From NCBI RefSeq assembly GCF_007991175.1, contig NZ_BJXV01000001.1, forward strand, positions 248,001 through 312,000: a stretch of 64,000 bases of DNA, written 5' to 3'. Positions 1 through 9,318 of the stretch are shown here, in pieces. The notes beneath the pieces are model-generated. The model worked only from the letters and a program-made list of their open reading frames with translations. It searched no databases and was not told the origin of the DNA. The translations under genes were made by a program, and so were the position numbers. How positions within the stretch are numbered: position 1 is the stretch's first letter; every line of letters starts with the position of its first letter. Source of the stretch: Halovibrio variabilis. GTDB lineage: Bacteria > Pseudomonadota > Gammaproteobacteria > Pseudomonadales > Halomonadaceae.

Positions 1-884
1 ATAATGACCAGCATGATTTCATGACGGGTCAGTGCGCCCAGCTTGGTTAACTCCTTTCCGGCCCAGTCGGAAATTTCATCGCCCGCTTTCACTTCGGGGG
101 CGCATAGCCAGTAGCTTAGCAGCGGCACCAGCAGTAGCAGCAGAATGCCCACCGGCACGACCGCCATAAACCACTGCCCCCAGTTGATCTGGATGCCAGT
201 GGTGCTTTCGGTTAGCGCGATCGCCAATAAATTGGGGGCCAGCGCAGTCAAAAATAGCGAGCTGGTCACGCAGGTAGACGCCAGCGCTGTCCACATCAGA
301 AAGCTGCCCATGCGCTTCATGCTGGGGTCATTGGGGTGCGAATCGTAAAGCGTTGGCAGGTTACGAATTACCGGGTAAATGGTGCCTCCACTGCGGGCTG
401 TGTTAGAAGGTGTAAAGGGCGCCAGAATGCCATCGGCAATCATCACCGCGTAGCCAAGGGTCAAGGTGCGTTTCCCCATTGCCTTGACCAACCAGAGCGA
501 TATTCGCCTGCCCAAGCCGGTTTTTTCGTAGCCTAGAGCAAACATGAAGGCCCCGAAAATTAGCCAGACGGTGGAGTTGGTAAAGCCCGACACTGCCCAG
601 GAAAAGGCCTGGCCAGCGGGGTTGAAACCGTCAACGGCGAGCTGTTCGGGAGAGAACAACACCCACCTTGAAAGTAGCGCCACCAGGGTAACGCCGATCA
701 GCCCCACCACCGCGCCCGGTAGTGGTTCAAGAATCAAACCCACCACGCAACCCAGGAAAATGGCTAAAAAATACCACGCATGGGGCGCAAGCCCCGGGGG
801 AGTGGGGATCAGCGCGACAATAATAGCGACTGCTAACGGTGCTAGCAGTTTCCATCGCGGTGAGGGTTGAGCATTCGTCGTCAT
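1..884 (-). CDS. DASS-family anion (dicarboxylate) permease, 3' end outside window
   Basis: Inner-membrane secondary transporter of the divalent anion:Na+ symporter family (CitT/TtdT/SLC13-like), which moves dicarboxylates such as succinate, fumarate, malate or tartrate. About 294 residues are visible, starting at the ATG at 884-882 behind a good ribosome site (GGAGG read on the minus strand). Hydrophobic segments follow one another from residue 12 on, and the family's Ser-Asn-Thr signature occurs in TPSNTARSGG, after the membrane segment TVWLIFGAFMFALGY. The reading frame runs off position 1, so the C-terminal half is missing. It is divergent from the fumarate reductase genes, which makes a fumarate/succinate carrier the most natural guess, but the substrate cannot be read from sequence. 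Confidence 0.85.
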   Translation of the reverse strand, partial: MTTNAQPSPRWKLLAPLAVAIIVALIPTPPGLAPHAWYFLAIFLGCVVGLILEPLPGAVVGLIGVTLVALLSRWVLFSPEQLAVDGFNPAGQAFSWAVSGFTNSTVWLIFGAFMFALGYEKTGLGRRISLWLVKAMGKRTLTLGYAVMIADGILAPFTPSNTARSGGTIYPVIRNLPTLYDSHPNDPSMKRMGSFLMWTALASTCVTSSLFLTALAPNLLAIALTESTTGIQINWGQWFMAVVPVGILLLLLVPLLSYWLCAPEVKAGDEISDWAGKELTKLGALTRHEIMLVI

Positions 885-1025
885 GCGGCACCTCCTTGAG
901 TTTGCCTTGGCTATTTTTATTGCCTGGCGGATAGGTAGATAGGTATCTGCCTTGCAGTGAGTGGCTTGGAGAGTAGGGGCTGCGGTGTGAGGGGAACAGC
1001 AATACCCACTCGATTTTCTTCTCCC

Positions 1026-1039
1026 TTGATGCACGTCAA
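1026..1039. promoter_or_regulatory. FNR/ANR-type binding site upstream of frdA
   Basis: TTGATGCACGTCAA matches the FNR/ANR consensus TTGATNNNNATCAA at 9 of 10 defined positions, and is identical to the common ANR form TTGAT-N4-GTCAA. It lies about 117 bases before the frdA start and 142 bases from the divergent permease start, so it could serve either promoter. Oxygen-controlled expression is what one expects of fumarate reductase. I could not place a convincing -10 box at the usual class II distance. Confidence 0.7.
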
Positions 1040-1155
1040 TAGTTCTTTCGACTAATGAGCGGGGTCTGCCAAGGGCGTGGTAAGTTCGAATAATGAAAGG
1101 GCGCCGGAGAGTGCCGCCAGTACCACCTTTGACTTGGCTAATGGAAGGGGTTGTC

Positions 1156-2943
1156 ATGCAGCAGCGGGATTTCGATATCGTTATCGTTGGAGGGGGTGGA
1201 GCCGGTTTGCGCGCTGCCATTGGAGCTGCCGAGCAGGCCAAGGGGCAGGGCACTCCCCAGCGTATTGCGCTGCTGTCCAAGGTGTACCCCATGCGCTCCC
1301 ATACAGTGGCCGCTGAAGGTGGGGCGGCTGCCGTTACCAGCGAAGAAGACACTCACCAAGCGCATTTTGACGACACGGTGTCTGGCGGTGATTGGCTGGT
1401 TGAGCAGGGCGTCGTCGATTACTTTGTCCACCACGCCTATCAAGAGCTGGTGCAGATGGAGCGCTGGGGCTGCCCCTGGAGTCGTAAAGACGATGGCCAA
1501 GTGCAAGTACGCCGCTTTGGGGGTATGAAAACCGCCCGCACCTGGTTCGCCGCCGACAAAACCGGCTTCCATATGCTTCACACGCTGTTTCAAACCTCGC
1601 TGAAATACCCCGAGATCGAGCGCTTTGACGAGTACTTCGTGCTCGATCTCGCCGTTCATGAAGGCGCTGTGATTGGCGTGATTGCCCTGCAAATCGCCAC
1701 CGGTGAGCTGACCCTGTTGCGCGCTAAAGCGGTGGTGCTGGCTACCGGCGGTGCGGGGCGCCTGTTCCGCTTCAATACCAATGCGGGCATTGTTACCGGC
1801 GACGGCATGGCGATGGCCTATCGTCACGGTGTGGCGCTGCGGGACATGGAGTTTGTTCAATACCACCCCACTGGCCTGCCTGGCTCCGGCATTTTGATTA
1901 CCGAAGCGTGCCGGGGCGAAGGTGGGATTCTGCTCAATAAAGATGGCTATCGCTACCTGCAGGATTACGGCCTTGGCCCGGAAACGCCACTTGGCAAACC
2001 GGAGAACAAGTACATGGAGCTGGGGCCACGGGACAAGCTCTCCCAGGCCTTCTGGCAGGAGCAGCAGGCGGGCCGCACTGGCAAGTTTGGCGACAGCGAT
2101 GTGGTCTATCTTGATCTGCGCCACCTGGGTGAAAAATACATTCTGGAGCGCCTGCCGTTTATCTGCGAGCTGGCCAAAGCCTACATCAACGTCGACCCGG
2201 TGAAAGAGCCGATCCCCATCCGACCGGCGGTTCATTACACCATGGGTGGCATTGAAACCAACCCCCAGTGCGAAACCTCCATTGCCGGGCTCTACGCCGC
2301 CGGGGAGTGCGCTTCGGTGGGCTTGCACGGCGCCAACCGACTGGGCTCTAACTCACTGACTGAGCTGTTGGTGTTTGGCCGCCTGGCCGGTGAGCAGGCA
2401 AGTAAGCGCGCTGCGCAAACCGAGTGGGCCGATGAGCGCCTGCTGGAAGCCCAGGGCGATCGTCAGCAAGCCAAGCTGCTGCGGTTATGCGACGGAACCG
2501 ACAGTGCGGAGAGCTGGGTAGAGCTCAAGCACGCCATGGTGCAGGCCATGGAGAGCGGCTGCGGGATTTATCGCACCGAAGAGGGCATGCGTCATTCGCT
2601 GGATACCATGCGCCAGTTGCGTACTCGCTTTAATAAGGTTCGCATTAACGATACCAGCAAGATTTTCAATACCGAGCTCTTGGAGTGTTTGGAGCTGGAG
2701 TGTGGCCTGGATATTGCTGAAGCCTCCTGCTTGGGGGCGCTTGAGCGGCGTGAATCCCGCGGTGCCCACCAGCGCTTGGATGAGGAGATGCAGAAACGCG
2801 ATGACGTTAACTACCTCAAGCACAGCCAGGTGTTCTATCAAGGCGATGCCCATGCCGAGCTGCGCTGGCAGGACGTCGATGCGCGCTTCTCCGCCCCGGC
2901 GGAGCGGGCTTATGGCGATGCAGGCAAGGGGGAGAAGGTATGA
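1156..2943 (+). CDS. frdA: fumarate reductase flavoprotein subunit FrdA
   Basis: Catalytic FAD subunit of quinol:fumarate reductase (595 aa; E. coli FrdA is 602). Seen: the dinucleotide-binding GGGGAG at residues 12-17, the SHTVAAEGG segment whose His (about 49) carries covalent FAD in this family, and the active-site stretches [17 protein letters not shown] and [12 protein letters not shown] chose ATG 1156 because GGAAGGGG stands 6-8 bases before it and the protein then begins like E. coli FrdA; an in-frame ATG at 1141 and one at 1093 would only add residues not found in the family. First gene of frdABCD; its stop overlaps the frdB start (ATGA). FrdC and FrdD as separate anchors mark it as the FrdABCD type rather than succinate dehydrogenase. 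Confidence 0.95.
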   Translation: MQQRDFDIVIVGGGGAGLRAAIGAAEQAKGQGTPQRIALLSKVYPMRSHTVAAEGGAAAVTSEEDTHQAHFDDTVSGGDWLVEQGVVDYFVHHAYQELVQMERWGCPWSRKDDGQVQVRRFGGMKTARTWFAADKTGFHMLHTLFQTSLKYPEIERFDEYFVLDLAVHEGAVIGVIALQIATGELTLLRAKAVVLATGGAGRLFRFNTNAGIVTGDGMAMAYRHGVALRDMEFVQYHPTGLPGSGILITEACRGEGGILLNKDGYRYLQDYGLGPETPLGKPENKYMELGPRDKLSQAFWQEQQAGRTGKFGDSDVVYLDLRHLGEKYILERLPFICELAKAYINVDPVKEPIPIRPAVHYTMGGIETNPQCETSIAGLYAAGECASVGLHGANRLGSNSLTELLVFGRLAGEQASKRAAQTEWADERLLEAQGDRQQAKLLRLCDGTDSAESWVELKHAMVQAMESGCGIYRTEEGMRHSLDTMRQLRTRFNKVRINDTSKIFNTELLECLELECGLDIAEASCLGALERRESRGAHQRLDEEMQKRDDVNYLKHSQVFYQGDAHAELRWQDVDARFSAPAERAYGDAGKGEKV

Positions 2944-3722
2944 GTACCGATCAGATCACCGCCAAGCGTGTTAGCACTAATAGCGCCAGCACCAAGCACA
3001 TCAGCGTTAAGCGCTACCTGCCGGACACCTCGACTGAAACATACTGGCAGGAGTATGACCTGCCGGTGGATGACAGCACCTCGCTGCTGGATGCCCTCAA
3101 CCATATCAAAGAGCAGCTCGATAGCACGCTGAGTTATCGCTGGTCTTGCCGTATGGCGATCTGTGGCTCCTGCGGGGTGATGGTGAACGGCATTCCCAAG
3201 CTTGGCTGCAAAACCTTCCTGCGCGATTATGAGGGCGATATTCGTATTGAGCCGCTATCTCACTTCCCGGTACAGCGGGATCTGGTGGTGGATATGGCGA
3301 TCTTCCTTGAGCATCTGGCGGCGGTTAAGCCCTACTTGATTGGCGATAACCCGGTAAAACCCTACGACCCTAAAGCGCCGGAAACCTATCAGCAGACGCC
3401 GGAGCAGCTTGCCCGCTACAAGCAGTTCGCGAACTGCATTAACTGTGGGCTTTGCTACTCCGCCTGCCCCCAGTTTGGGCTTAATCCAGAATTCCTGGGC
3501 CCAGCGGCGCTAACGCTGGCTCACCGTTACAATCTGGACAGCCGCGACAATGGCAAAAAAGCGCGTATGGCCGAGCTTAACCGCCACGACGGCGTATGGA
3601 GCTGCACTTTTGTGGGCTTCTGCTCGAAGGTATGCCCCAAACACGTTGACCCCGCCGCTGCGGTAAATCAGGGCAAGGTCGAGGCGGCCAAACACACGCT
3701 TATTGCGCTGTTTAAAGGGTAG
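2940..3722 (+). CDS. frdB: fumarate reductase iron-sulfur subunit FrdB
   Basis: Electron-transfer subunit between membrane quinol and FrdA. 260 aa against 244 in E. coli; the difference is a Ser/Thr-rich N-terminal stretch of about 20 residues before the conserved start of the ferredoxin domain. Cysteines for the [2Fe-2S] cluster are at 70, 75, 78 and 90 ([11 protein letters not shown]); [12 protein letters not shown] (166-176) binds [4Fe-4S]; [12 protein letters not shown] (222-233) binds the remaining cluster, with Val rather than Cys at the position that distinguishes [3Fe-4S]. The C-terminal half closely resembles E. coli FrdB. Starts inside the frdA stop codon, so it is probably translationally coupled. 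Confidence 0.95.
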   Translation: MSTDQITAKRVSTNSASTKHISVKRYLPDTSTETYWQEYDLPVDDSTSLLDALNHIKEQLDSTLSYRWSCRMAICGSCGVMVNGIPKLGCKTFLRDYEGDIRIEPLSHFPVQRDLVVDMAIFLEHLAAVKPYLIGDNPVKPYDPKAPETYQQTPEQLARYKQFANCINCGLCYSACPQFGLNPEFLGPAALTLAHRYNLDSRDNGKKARMAELNRHDGVWSCTFVGFCSKVCPKHVDPAAAVNQGKVEAAKHTLIALFKG

Positions 3723-3736
3723 GGGGAGAGACAATC

Positions 3737-4135
3737 ATGGATAAGTCATCATCGCAGCGCCTGCCGCCACTGAAACGCACTTGGTGGCTGAAGCACCGCT
3801 TTTTTAAGCTCTATATGCTGCGCGAAGCCACGGTGCTACCGCTGGTGTTTTTCACGCTGTGTTTACTGGCCGGTATGGTCGCTCTTCTCCAGGGAGCGGA
3901 CAGCTGGCAGGGGTGGATCGCCTTTATGGGCTCCCCCATCGTGCTGCTACTGAACCTTGTAGCATTGGCTGCCAGCCTGTTCCACGCCGCCACCTTCTTT
4001 GTGCTGTTCCCGCGGGTAATGCCGATTCGCATCGCCGGCCATAGCCTGCCCGATCAGGCTATTGTCGCTGGGCAGTGGGCGGGAGTGGTGGTCGTTGCGC
4101 TGCTGTTTTTCTGGCTATTGGGGAGGGGGGCATGA
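3737..4135 (+). CDS. frdC: fumarate reductase membrane anchor FrdC
   Basis: 132-aa membrane anchor that, with FrdD, holds FrdAB on the cytoplasmic face and binds menaquinol. Three hydrophobic segments are visible (about 32-52, 64-88 and 108-128). The segment YMLREATVLP corresponds to the part of E. coli FrdC holding Glu29, which is implicated in quinol proton transfer. It follows frdB after 14 bases with the ribosome site GGGGGAGA and overlaps frdD by ATGA. Confidence 0.92.
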   Translation: MDKSSSQRLPPLKRTWWLKHRFFKLYMLREATVLPLVFFTLCLLAGMVALLQGADSWQGWIAFMGSPIVLLLNLVALAASLFHAATFFVLFPRVMPIRIAGHSLPDQAIVAGQWAGVVVVALLFFWLLGRGA

Positions 4136-4518
4136 ATATGAACAAACACGATGTTCAGCACAAACAAGCCTTTGACGAGCCGCTCTGGTGGGGACTGTTT
4201 AGCGCGGGCGGCGTCTGTTTTGCCGTCTTGCTGCCCGCCGTTATTCTGTTTATCGCGGTTCTACTGCCCCTGGGCCTGCTGCCTACCGAGGCACTGAGCT
4301 ATGAGCGGGCATCATCGCTGCTGTTTAGCGTGCCAGGGTTCCTGTTTGTGGGGGCGGTGGTTTGTCTACCGCTATTCCATACCGCCCACCGCCTGCGCCA
4401 TGGATTGTTTGATATCAGCGTGGGCAATGACACACTCAACAAGAAGCTGATGTACGGCGGCGCTGCGCTGCTGAGTGTTTTGGCGCTGGGCTTAGTCGTG
4501 GCAGGTTTCCTTAGCTAA
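4132..4518 (+). CDS. frdD: fumarate reductase membrane anchor FrdD
   Basis: Second membrane anchor, 128 aa (E. coli 119). Three hydrophobic segments follow an N-terminal soluble stretch. The loop LFHTAHRLRHGLFD is the typical FrdD segment between the second and third helices. The start at 4132 gives an ATGA overlap with frdC and has GGGAGGGGGG just before it; a longer in-frame reading from 4075 would lie inside frdC and is not needed. Last of the frd genes; menB follows after 49 bases with no terminator that I can see. Confidence 0.92.
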   Translation: MNMNKHDVQHKQAFDEPLWWGLFSAGGVCFAVLLPAVILFIAVLLPLGLLPTEALSYERASSLLFSVPGFLFVGAVVCLPLFHTAHRLRHGLFDISVGNDTLNKKLMYGGAALLSVLALGLVVAGFLS

Positions 4519-4567
4519 ACGGCGCGCTGCCATCGCTTACCCCTGACAGATAAAAAAAGAGACTGGC

Positions 4568-5428
4568 ATGATCAACGGACTCACTGAAGCAGAACTCTAC
4601 GCGGCTATCGAGTGGCAGGATCACTCAAACGACTATCAGGATATTCTGTACCACACGTCGAAAGAGGGTATTGCGCGCATCACCATCAATCGCCCCGAGG
4701 TGCGTAACGCCTTTCGCCCGCTGACGGTTAGCGAGATGATCCAGGCGCTAAGCCGGGCGCGCTACGATAGCGCCACTGGCGTGATTATTCTCACCGGTGC
4801 AGGCGACAAAGCGTTCTGTTCTGGTGGCGATCAGCGCATTCGTGGCGACTACGGCGGTTACCAGGACGAAGAGGGCGCCCATCACCTTAACGTGCTGGAC
4901 TTCCAGCGCGATATTCGCACCTGCCCTAAGCCGATTATCGCCATGGTGGCCGGTTACGCCATTGGCGGTGGCCACGTACTGCATATGATGTGCGACCTGA
5001 CCATTGCCGCCGATAACGCCATTTTTGGCCAGACCGGCCCCAAGGTCGGCTCCTTCGATGGCGGCTACGGCGCCTCTTATATGGCGCGCATTGTGGGCCA
5101 GAAAAAAGCGCGGGAAATCTGGTTTCTGTGCCGCCAGTATGATGCCGCCCAAGCGCTTGAAATGGGGCTGGTTAACCATGTGGTGCCTCTGGCGGCGCTT
5201 GAAAAAGAGAGCGTACGCTGGTGCCGTGAAATGCTGCAGAATAGCCCGATGGCGCTGCGTTGCCTGAAAGCCGCACTCAATGCTGATTGTGATGGGCAGG
5301 CCGGGCTTCAGGAGCTGGCGGGCAATGCCACCATGCTCTTCTACATGACCGAAGAGGGGCAGGAGGGGCGCAACGCCTTTAACGAAAAGCGCCGCCCGGA
5401 TTTCTCCCGCTACCCGCGCAACCCGTAA
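4568..5428 (+). CDS. menB: 1,4-dihydroxy-2-naphthoyl-CoA synthase MenB
   Basis: Crotonase-fold enzyme that closes the naphthoquinone ring from o-succinylbenzoyl-CoA in menaquinone synthesis. 286 aa (E. coli 285). Conserved stretches include [16 protein letters not shown] (oxyanion hole) and [15 protein letters not shown]; the last third ([19 protein letters not shown] and onward) is almost the same as the enterobacterial protein as I remember it. It follows frdD on the same strand with no visible terminator, so the final step of ring formation is probably transcribed with the menaquinol-consuming reductase. Stop and menC start overlap as TAATG. Confidence 0.95.
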   Translation: MINGLTEAELYAAIEWQDHSNDYQDILYHTSKEGIARITINRPEVRNAFRPLTVSEMIQALSRARYDSATGVIILTGAGDKAFCSGGDQRIRGDYGGYQDEEGAHHLNVLDFQRDIRTCPKPIIAMVAGYAIGGGHVLHMMCDLTIAADNAIFGQTGPKVGSFDGGYGASYMARIVGQKKAREIWFLCRQYDAAQALEMGLVNHVVPLAALEKESVRWCREMLQNSPMALRCLKAALNADCDGQAGLQELAGNATMLFYMTEEGQEGRNAFNEKRRPDFSRYPRNP

Positions 5429-6366
5429 TGCAGCTGGCGCTTTACCGCTACTCGCTACCGTTTCGCCAGCCGCTGATGTTTAAAGGTATGCGGCTGGTGA
5501 GCAGAGAAGGGCTGCTAGTAACGATCAACGGCCAGTGGGGCGAGATAGCCCCACTGCCTGGCTTCTCAATCGAAACCCTTGCCGCAGCAGAAGCTGAAAG
5601 CCTGGCCTGCCTAGCTGCCATACAGCGCGGCGAGAAAGCCACGCCAACGCTACCTTCAGTGCAGTTTGGGTTCGACTGTGCCCTGCGCCTGTGGCCTGCA
5701 ACTCTTCCCACGCCTTTGCCCCCCTATCCACTGCTTCAAGGGGCGCCTGCGGCGCTGATGGCCAACCTTGATAATATCGTAGCCGGTTGGGGGGCGTTGC
5801 CGCCGCCTCGGCTCAAACTCAAGGTGGCACGCTTCGCCATGGCAGAAGAGCTAGCACTGATTAACCTGCTTGCTACCCGGCTACCCACCACCAAGCTGAT
5901 TCTGGATGCCAACGGCGGCTGGACGCGGGAAGAGGCGCAGCGTTTCTGTGAGCGGTTACCCCTTGAGCAGATCGACTACCTGGAAGAGCCCTGCGCTAGC
6001 TTTGCTGACACCATCGCGGTCGCCGAAGCCTCCGGCGTGAACGTGGCGCTGGATGAAACGCTTTCTCGCGGAGACGCGTGGCACTGCCACCCGCAGCTAA
6101 AAGCGCTGGTGATCAAGCCTACATTGATTGGCTCGCTAAATGGCTGCGAAGCGCTCGTTCAGCGAGCACGAGAAGGCAATCTGCGCGTTGTGATTTCCTC
6201 AAGCTTTGAATCCGATTTAGGACTTGGGCTGCTGGGCCGATTAGCCAGCGAGTGGGCGGCCGATGAGCCGCCGGGGCTGGATACCGGCCACTGGCTGGCT
6301 GCGCGTGTTACCAATGCCTTGGGCGAAGTGATGACCAACTCACTGCACTGCCTCTACCGGGCTTGA
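5428..6366 (+). CDS. menC: o-succinylbenzoate synthase MenC
   Basis: Enolase-superfamily dehydratase that makes o-succinylbenzoate from SHCHC. 312 aa (E. coli 320). Visible family marks: the catalytic KxK in LKLKVAR (about residue 130), metal ligands in LDANGGW, EEPC and LDETLSR, and the second catalytic Lys in VIKPTLIGS. Starts one base inside the menB stop, so it is coupled to menB. In E. coli the order menB-menC-menE is the same, but there the group is preceded by menF-menD-menH; those genes are not in this window. Confidence 0.92.
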   Translation: MQLALYRYSLPFRQPLMFKGMRLVSREGLLVTINGQWGEIAPLPGFSIETLAAAEAESLACLAAIQRGEKATPTLPSVQFGFDCALRLWPATLPTPLPPYPLLQGAPAALMANLDNIVAGWGALPPPRLKLKVARFAMAEELALINLLATRLPTTKLILDANGGWTREEAQRFCERLPLEQIDYLEEPCASFADTIAVAEASGVNVALDETLSRGDAWHCHPQLKALVIKPTLIGSLNGCEALVQRAREGNLRVVISSSFESDLGLGLLGRLASEWAADEPPGLDTGHWLAARVTNALGEVMTNSLHCLYRA

Positions 6367-6426
6367 TAGGTACAACACCATCGCTGGAGGGACACATACC
6401 GACCGCTATCAACAGGAGCATTCAGC

Positions 6427-7821
6427 GTGATCGATATTTGCCCCATACACTACTGGGATAAAGAGACCCCTGAACATATCGCCATAGAGGCTGGCTCGGT
6501 GCGCCTTGATTACCGGACGCTTGATCGCCGCGTGGCGTCGTTAGCACAGCAGTTGGCGCGTAGTGGTCTCATGCCGGGGGATCGGTTGATCGTACCCGCT
6601 AAAGGCTCGCTTGAGTCTTTGCTGCTGGCGTGGGCCTGCCTGCGGGCAGGGGTTGTTTTTTGTCCGCTGAATCCTGCGTTTCCTATTGCCCAGCAGCTCA
6701 ATCTGGCCAAACGCTTGCAGGCTGAGCGGGTTTGCCAAACGGAAAGCGACCATCATTATCCTGCCGAGCTCACACCGGTTAGCCTCGATTTTTTGGCGGA
6801 AGCTGATGTGAGGGAGCCTCCGGTGCTGGATAGCAACCAGCTGTGCAACACGATTTTTACCTCCGGCTCCAGCGGTACGCCCAAGGCGGTGCTGCACCGC
6901 GTGGGCAATCATTTGGCTTCTGCACGCGGTTCGGCGTCGTTGATTCCCGTTGACCAGAACAGTGGCTGGCTACTGTCGCTGCCGCTGTTTCATATTGGCG
7001 GTTACGCGATCCCGTTTCGGGTCTTTCTCGCCGGCGGGCGGGTGATCCTCGACGATGCTCCCGATACGCTGGCGGAGCGCCTGGAGCAGCAGGCAATAAC
7101 TCATCTTTCCTTGGTGCCCACTCAACTTTGGCGGCTGCTGAAAGCGGGTTTTACCCCTAAGCGCACCCAATTGCGCGAGCTACTGTTGGGCGGTGCGGCG
7201 ATCCCTGCGCCGCTGGTGGCGCAGATGACATCGCTAGGGCTAACGCCGAAAGTTAGCTATGGGCTATCGGAAATGGCCAGCCAAGTCTGTACCGGTATCC
7301 CCACTGTGCCGGGTGTGGTTGGAAAACCGCTGCCGGGTCGAGAAGTTAGGGTCATCGATGGGGAAATCCAGCTACGCGGCGAGACCCTGTTCTGCGGCTA
7401 TTTGAATGATGGAGTGATTGATCCAGCCCTCAACGCAGAAGGCTGGTTTGCTACCCGCGACAAGGGCCACTTCAATGCGGACGGGGCGCTGGTGGTGGAA
7501 GGGCGGCTCGATAATGGCTTTATCTCCGGTGGCGAGAATATCCAGCCGGAAAGTATTGAGCAGCACTTGGTCGACCACCCCAGCATCGCCCAGGCGCTGG
7601 TGGTAGCAGTGCCCCACCCCGAGTGGGGCGAGCGCCCGGTGGCGTTTATCGATTGGCACGGTGAGGCCGTCCAAGAGCAGGCGCTAAACAACTGGGTTCG
7701 CGAAGCACTGCCCGGCTTTATGGTGCCCGATGCCTGGCTGGCCTGGCCGCCGGGGTTGGGCTTTAAACCTTCCCGCACACAGTTTGCAGAGCTGGCGCGG
7801 GAGCAGGTTAATACCGTTTAG
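6427..7821 (+). CDS. menE: o-succinylbenzoate--CoA ligase MenE
   Basis: ANL-superfamily adenylate-forming enzyme that activates o-succinylbenzoate with CoA, supplying the MenB substrate. 464 aa (E. coli 451). The P-loop-like motif TSGSSGTPKA lies near residue 145; later motifs YGLSEMASQV and EGRLDNGFISGGENI follow the superfamily order. GTG start at 6427, with ACAGGAGC about 8 bases upstream. Sixty bases separate it from menC. It converges with the carbamoylase gene 34 bases downstream; I see only weak hairpins there. Confidence 0.92.
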   Translation: MIDICPIHYWDKETPEHIAIEAGSVRLDYRTLDRRVASLAQQLARSGLMPGDRLIVPAKGSLESLLLAWACLRAGVVFCPLNPAFPIAQQLNLAKRLQAERVCQTESDHHYPAELTPVSLDFLAEADVREPPVLDSNQLCNTIFTSGSSGTPKAVLHRVGNHLASARGSASLIPVDQNSGWLLSLPLFHIGGYAIPFRVFLAGGRVILDDAPDTLAERLEQQAITHLSLVPTQLWRLLKAGFTPKRTQLRELLLGGAAIPAPLVAQMTSLGLTPKVSYGLSEMASQVCTGIPTVPGVVGKPLPGREVRVIDGEIQLRGETLFCGYLNDGVIDPALNAEGWFATRDKGHFNADGALVVEGRLDNGFISGGENIQPESIEQHLVDHPSIAQALVVAVPHPEWGERPVAFIDWHGEAVQEQALNNWVREALPGFMVPDAWLAWPPGLGFKPSRTQFAELAREQVNTV

Positions 7822-7855
7822 CCATGTGGCCTATTGGTGGTGACCTCTTAGGTAC

Positions 7856-9124
7856 CTATTCTGCTATCTCAGCCGCATTTAGCATCGCGTGTAGCAGTAC
7901 GTTACAGCCTGCGTGAACGTGCTCCGGCTTAGCGCTTTCAATTTCGTTGTGGCTAATGCCATCCTTGCAGGGAATAAAGATCATCGCGGCAGGGGCAACG
8001 CGACCAATAAACATCGCATCGTGCCCTGCGCCGCTGATGATGTCCATATGCGATAGCTGAAGCTTTTCGGCTGCTTGGCGCACGGTATCAACACAGGCTT
8101 TATTGAAGTGTTCAGGTACAAAGTCTGCGGTGGGGGTTAGCTCGTACGCCAGCCCGTGACGTTGGCAAATTTCCTCAACAGCGGCGGTGACTGCCTGCCC
8201 CATTTCCTCAATTGCTTCCGGTTCCCAGTGGCGCATGTCCAGGGTCATTTTGACCTGGCCGGGAATGACGTTGCGCGATCCTGGGTGCAGGGTCATACAG
8301 CCCACCGTGCCACGCCCGTGGGGCTGATGATCTAAGGCGATACGGTTGAGCGCTTGGGTCACTTCCGCCGCGCCCATCATGGCATCACGTCGCAGATGCA
8401 TCGGCGTAGGGCCCGCGTGGGCTTCAAGCCCGGTCAGGGTTAAATCAAACCACTTCTGGCCAAGCCCACCGATGACCACGCCAATGGTGGTGTCGGTATC
8501 TTCAAGGATGGGGCCCTGCTCAATGTGCGGTTCAAAGTAGGCTTTGATTTCGTTTGGTGAGACTTCATCGCTACCACGATAGTGAATGGCGTCCAGTGCA
8601 TAGCTTACCGTGACGCCATCAGTGTCGGTGCGCGCCATCATGGCGTCAAACTCTAGCTCGCCGGTGAACACTCCGGAACCCATCATGCAGGGTGGAAAGC
8701 GGCAGCCTTCTTCGTTGGTCCAGGCGACGACTTCTATAGGGGATTGCGTGGTGATGTTGTGCTGGTTAAGGGTACGAATCACTTCCAGGCCGGAGAGCAC
8801 GCCGAAGCAGCCATCGTACTTACCGCCAGTGGGTTGGCTATCCAGATGGCTGCCTGCCATCACTGCTTTGGCGTTGGGGTCACTGCCTTCACGGCGGGCA
8901 AAGATATTGCCGATATTGTCGATCCGAATCGTACAGCCCTCGGCGCGACACCATTGAATAAACAGGTCCCGCCCCTGGCGTTCTAAATCGGTAAGTGCTT
9001 GGCGATTGACGCCGCCTTTGGCGGTGGCCCCCAGCTTGGCCATCTCCATCAGCGCCTGCCACAGGCGATCACTGTCGGTACGTAGGTCGGCGATGGTGGT
9101 TGTCGGTTCAGTCAGCGAGTTCAT
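7856..9124 (-). CDS. Zn-dependent hydantoinase/carbamoylase-family amidase (candidate beta-ureidopropionase)
   Basis: M20-family metallohydrolase, 422 aa, of the group containing N-carbamoyl-L-amino-acid hydrolase, allantoate amidohydrolase and bacterial beta-ureidopropionase. Metal-binding stretches are visible: AGSHLDSQPTGGKYDG, EEGCRF, HIEQGP, and GHDAMF near the C-terminus; GLEAHAGPTPMHLRRDA is the dimerisation/substrate segment. It is divergent from a beta-alanine aminotransferase gene and close to a RutR-like regulator, which favours N-carbamoyl-beta-alanine as substrate. A second, unrelated enzyme for the same step (nitrilase fold) is encoded at 50849-51715, so the true substrate here could instead be another carbamoyl amino acid. 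Confidence 0.85.
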   Translation of the reverse strand: MNSLTEPTTTIADLRTDSDRLWQALMEMAKLGATAKGGVNRQALTDLERQGRDLFIQWCRAEGCTIRIDNIGNIFARREGSDPNAKAVMAGSHLDSQPTGGKYDGCFGVLSGLEVIRTLNQHNITTQSPIEVVAWTNEEGCRFPPCMMGSGVFTGELEFDAMMARTDTDGVTVSYALDAIHYRGSDEVSPNEIKAYFEPHIEQGPILEDTDTTIGVVIGGLGQKWFDLTLTGLEAHAGPTPMHLRRDAMMGAAEVTQALNRIALDHQPHGRGTVGCMTLHPGSRNVIPGQVKMTLDMRHWEPEAIEEMGQAVTAAVEEICQRHGLAYELTPTADFVPEHFNKACVDTVRQAAEKLQLSHMDIISGAGHDAMFIGRVAPAAMIFIPCKDGISHNEIESAKPEHVHAGCNVLLHAMLNAAEIAE

Positions 9125-9318
9125 ATGACTTCCTTTTATTGAGCACGGACGAAGCTGGCGACTCCCGGGTTTATTGTTTGGCTCATTGCTAGAGTAGCGA
9201 TGAAAAAGGTTATGTTACGTATAGATTCTCTAACGTGAACAAAAGAAAAGCGTAATTTTATAAACGTGTCCGGTGGCGCATGCTGAGGCAATGCCCTATA
9301 GCGATGGAGCTGGACACC

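Noticed and set aside
727-1002. A 91-codon minus-strand frame across the frdA upstream region
   Set aside because: It overlaps the start of the anion permease in another frame and would cover the FNR box; the permease frame has membrane segments and a ribosome site.
1138-2328. A 396-codon open frame on the minus strand
   Set aside because: It lies wholly opposite frdA, has no family features, and is rich in His/Gln/Ala as expected of an antisense frame in GC-rich DNA.
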